Assembly: GCA_020349865.1 (NCBI GenBank)
Contig: CP070700.1
Location: forward strand, 51,484 to 57,789
Reading direction: 5' to 3'
Source: Desulfobacteraceae bacterium
Lineage (GTDB): Bacteria > Desulfobacterota > DSM-4660 > Desulfatiglandales > Desulfatiglandaceae
DNA: 6,306 nucleotides
This document shows, one piece after another, positions 5,856-6,306 of the stretch (position 1 is the stretch's first letter; each line of letters starts with the position of its first letter). The position numbers and the translations under genes are program-made. The notes beneath the pieces are model-generated. The model saw only the letters and a program-made list of their open reading frames with translations. It was not told the DNA's origin and made no database searches.

Positions 5856-6306
5856 ATGACGAGGGTTGGTATAGGCATTAAGCTACTGGCTGCAATGGCA
5901 GTGACCTTTTTGCTGACAGGTATTCTTACGTATCTTGTGCCTGGCATTTTCCGCATAGACTTTATAAGTGCAAGCACTCTAAGGGTAGCCGCTATTGCCC
6001 TAATAGCTATTGGCCTTGTGCTTAAACTCTCCTCTTCTCGTGTCCCTTCAACTGCCTTCAAGAACAAAGAGCTTGTAACCACAGGTATTTTTTCGTATAT
6101 ACGGCATCCGATGTATTCATCATGGATACTGTTCATCGCGCCCGGAATAGCTTTGCTTTTCAGATCTTGGCTGATGCTGGCAGCCTCCTTAGTCGGCTAT
6201 CTCAGCTTTAGGCACCTTATCAAAGAAGAAGACGAATATCTGACTCGTATGTTCGGTCAATCATATCTTGACTATAAATCACGTGTTGGGGAAATCACCA
6301 CAATAA
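5856..6306 (+). CDS. Isoprenylcysteine carboxyl methyltransferase-family membrane protein (3' end outside window)
   Basis: The frame opens at ATG 5856, directly after an in-frame TAA, so no longer start exists. It runs 150 codons to the window edge without a stop. A GGGA about ten bases upstream could serve as a ribosome-binding site. Hydrophobic segments lie at about 8-30, 42-58 and 90-118. The family signature is clear: an LVTTGIFSYIRHPMYSS block at 73-89 containing GxxxxxRHPxY, then EE at 124-125 and FGQSYLDYKSRV at 133-144, the conserved cytoplasmic tail. These are the S-adenosylmethionine-binding elements of the ICMT/PEMT-type integral membrane methyltransferases. The substrate of bacterial members is generally unknown, and they need not act on prenylated cysteine. 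Since the tail motif is already complete, probably only a few residues are missing. It is likely cotranscribed with the lipoprotein gene. Confidence 0.85.
   Translation, partial: MTRVGIGIKLLAAMAVTFLLTGILTYLVPGIFRIDFISASTLRVAAIALIAIGLVLKLSSSRVPSTAFKNKELVTTGIFSYIRHPMYSSWILFIAPGIALLFRSWLMLAASLVGYLSFRHLIKEEDEYLTRMFGQSYLDYKSRVGEITTI

Noticed and set aside
1..6306. CRISPR array, insertion sequence, prophage or toxin-antitoxin module
   Set aside because: No regularly spaced repeats, terminal inverted repeats, transposase, integrase or toxin-like small gene pairs are seen.

Overview
The window looks like chromosomal DNA from a Gram-negative bacterium with moderate GC, roughly mid-40s percent by eye. 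Three things point to an envelope with periplasm and outer membrane: a periplasmic L,D-transpeptidase of the LdtD (YcbB) type, a Tat-exported MepK (YcbK)-type murein endopeptidase, and a small lipoprotein. The LdtD and MepK types and the Kef-type antiporter would fit a proteobacterium or a Desulfobacterota (old Deltaproteobacteria) member, but this assignment is an inference and is not firm.

Layout. Bases 1-108 are an upstream region with a perfect 15-base dyad. Bases 109-1830 (+) encode the LdtD-like L,D-transpeptidase. A 69-base gap with no clear terminator separates it from the convergent MepK-like gene at 1900-2481 (-). Bases 2482-2995 are a 514-base divergent intergenic region. It holds a weak candidate promoter for mepK on the minus strand and a good extended -10 element on the plus strand, preceded by a dyad and followed by a second one. 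Bases 2996-4996 (+) encode a KefB/CPA2-type cation:proton antiporter with cytoplasmic TrkA_N and TrkA_C domains. Bases 4997-5460 carry no convincing gene, but end in a sequence resembling the right half of an integron attC site. Bases 5461-5823 (+) encode a 120-residue predicted lipoprotein of unknown function. It is followed 32 bases later by an isoprenylcysteine carboxyl methyltransferase (ICMT)-family membrane protein that runs off the window end (5856-6306).

How the genes work together. LdtD-type enzymes make 3-3 (mDAP-mDAP) crosslinks in peptidoglycan, and MepK-type enzymes cut such crosslinks. The convergent pair is therefore a maker/cutter set for one bond. The antiporter is a separate transcription unit for K+/H+ or Na+/H+ homeostasis. 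The lipoprotein and the methyltransferase form a probable two-gene unit with no clear function. No clearly new multi-gene system is visible. The points most worth a second look are the G8 tract inside ldtD, the convergent ldtD/mepK arrangement, the regulatory architecture upstream of the antiporter, and the attC-like half site.
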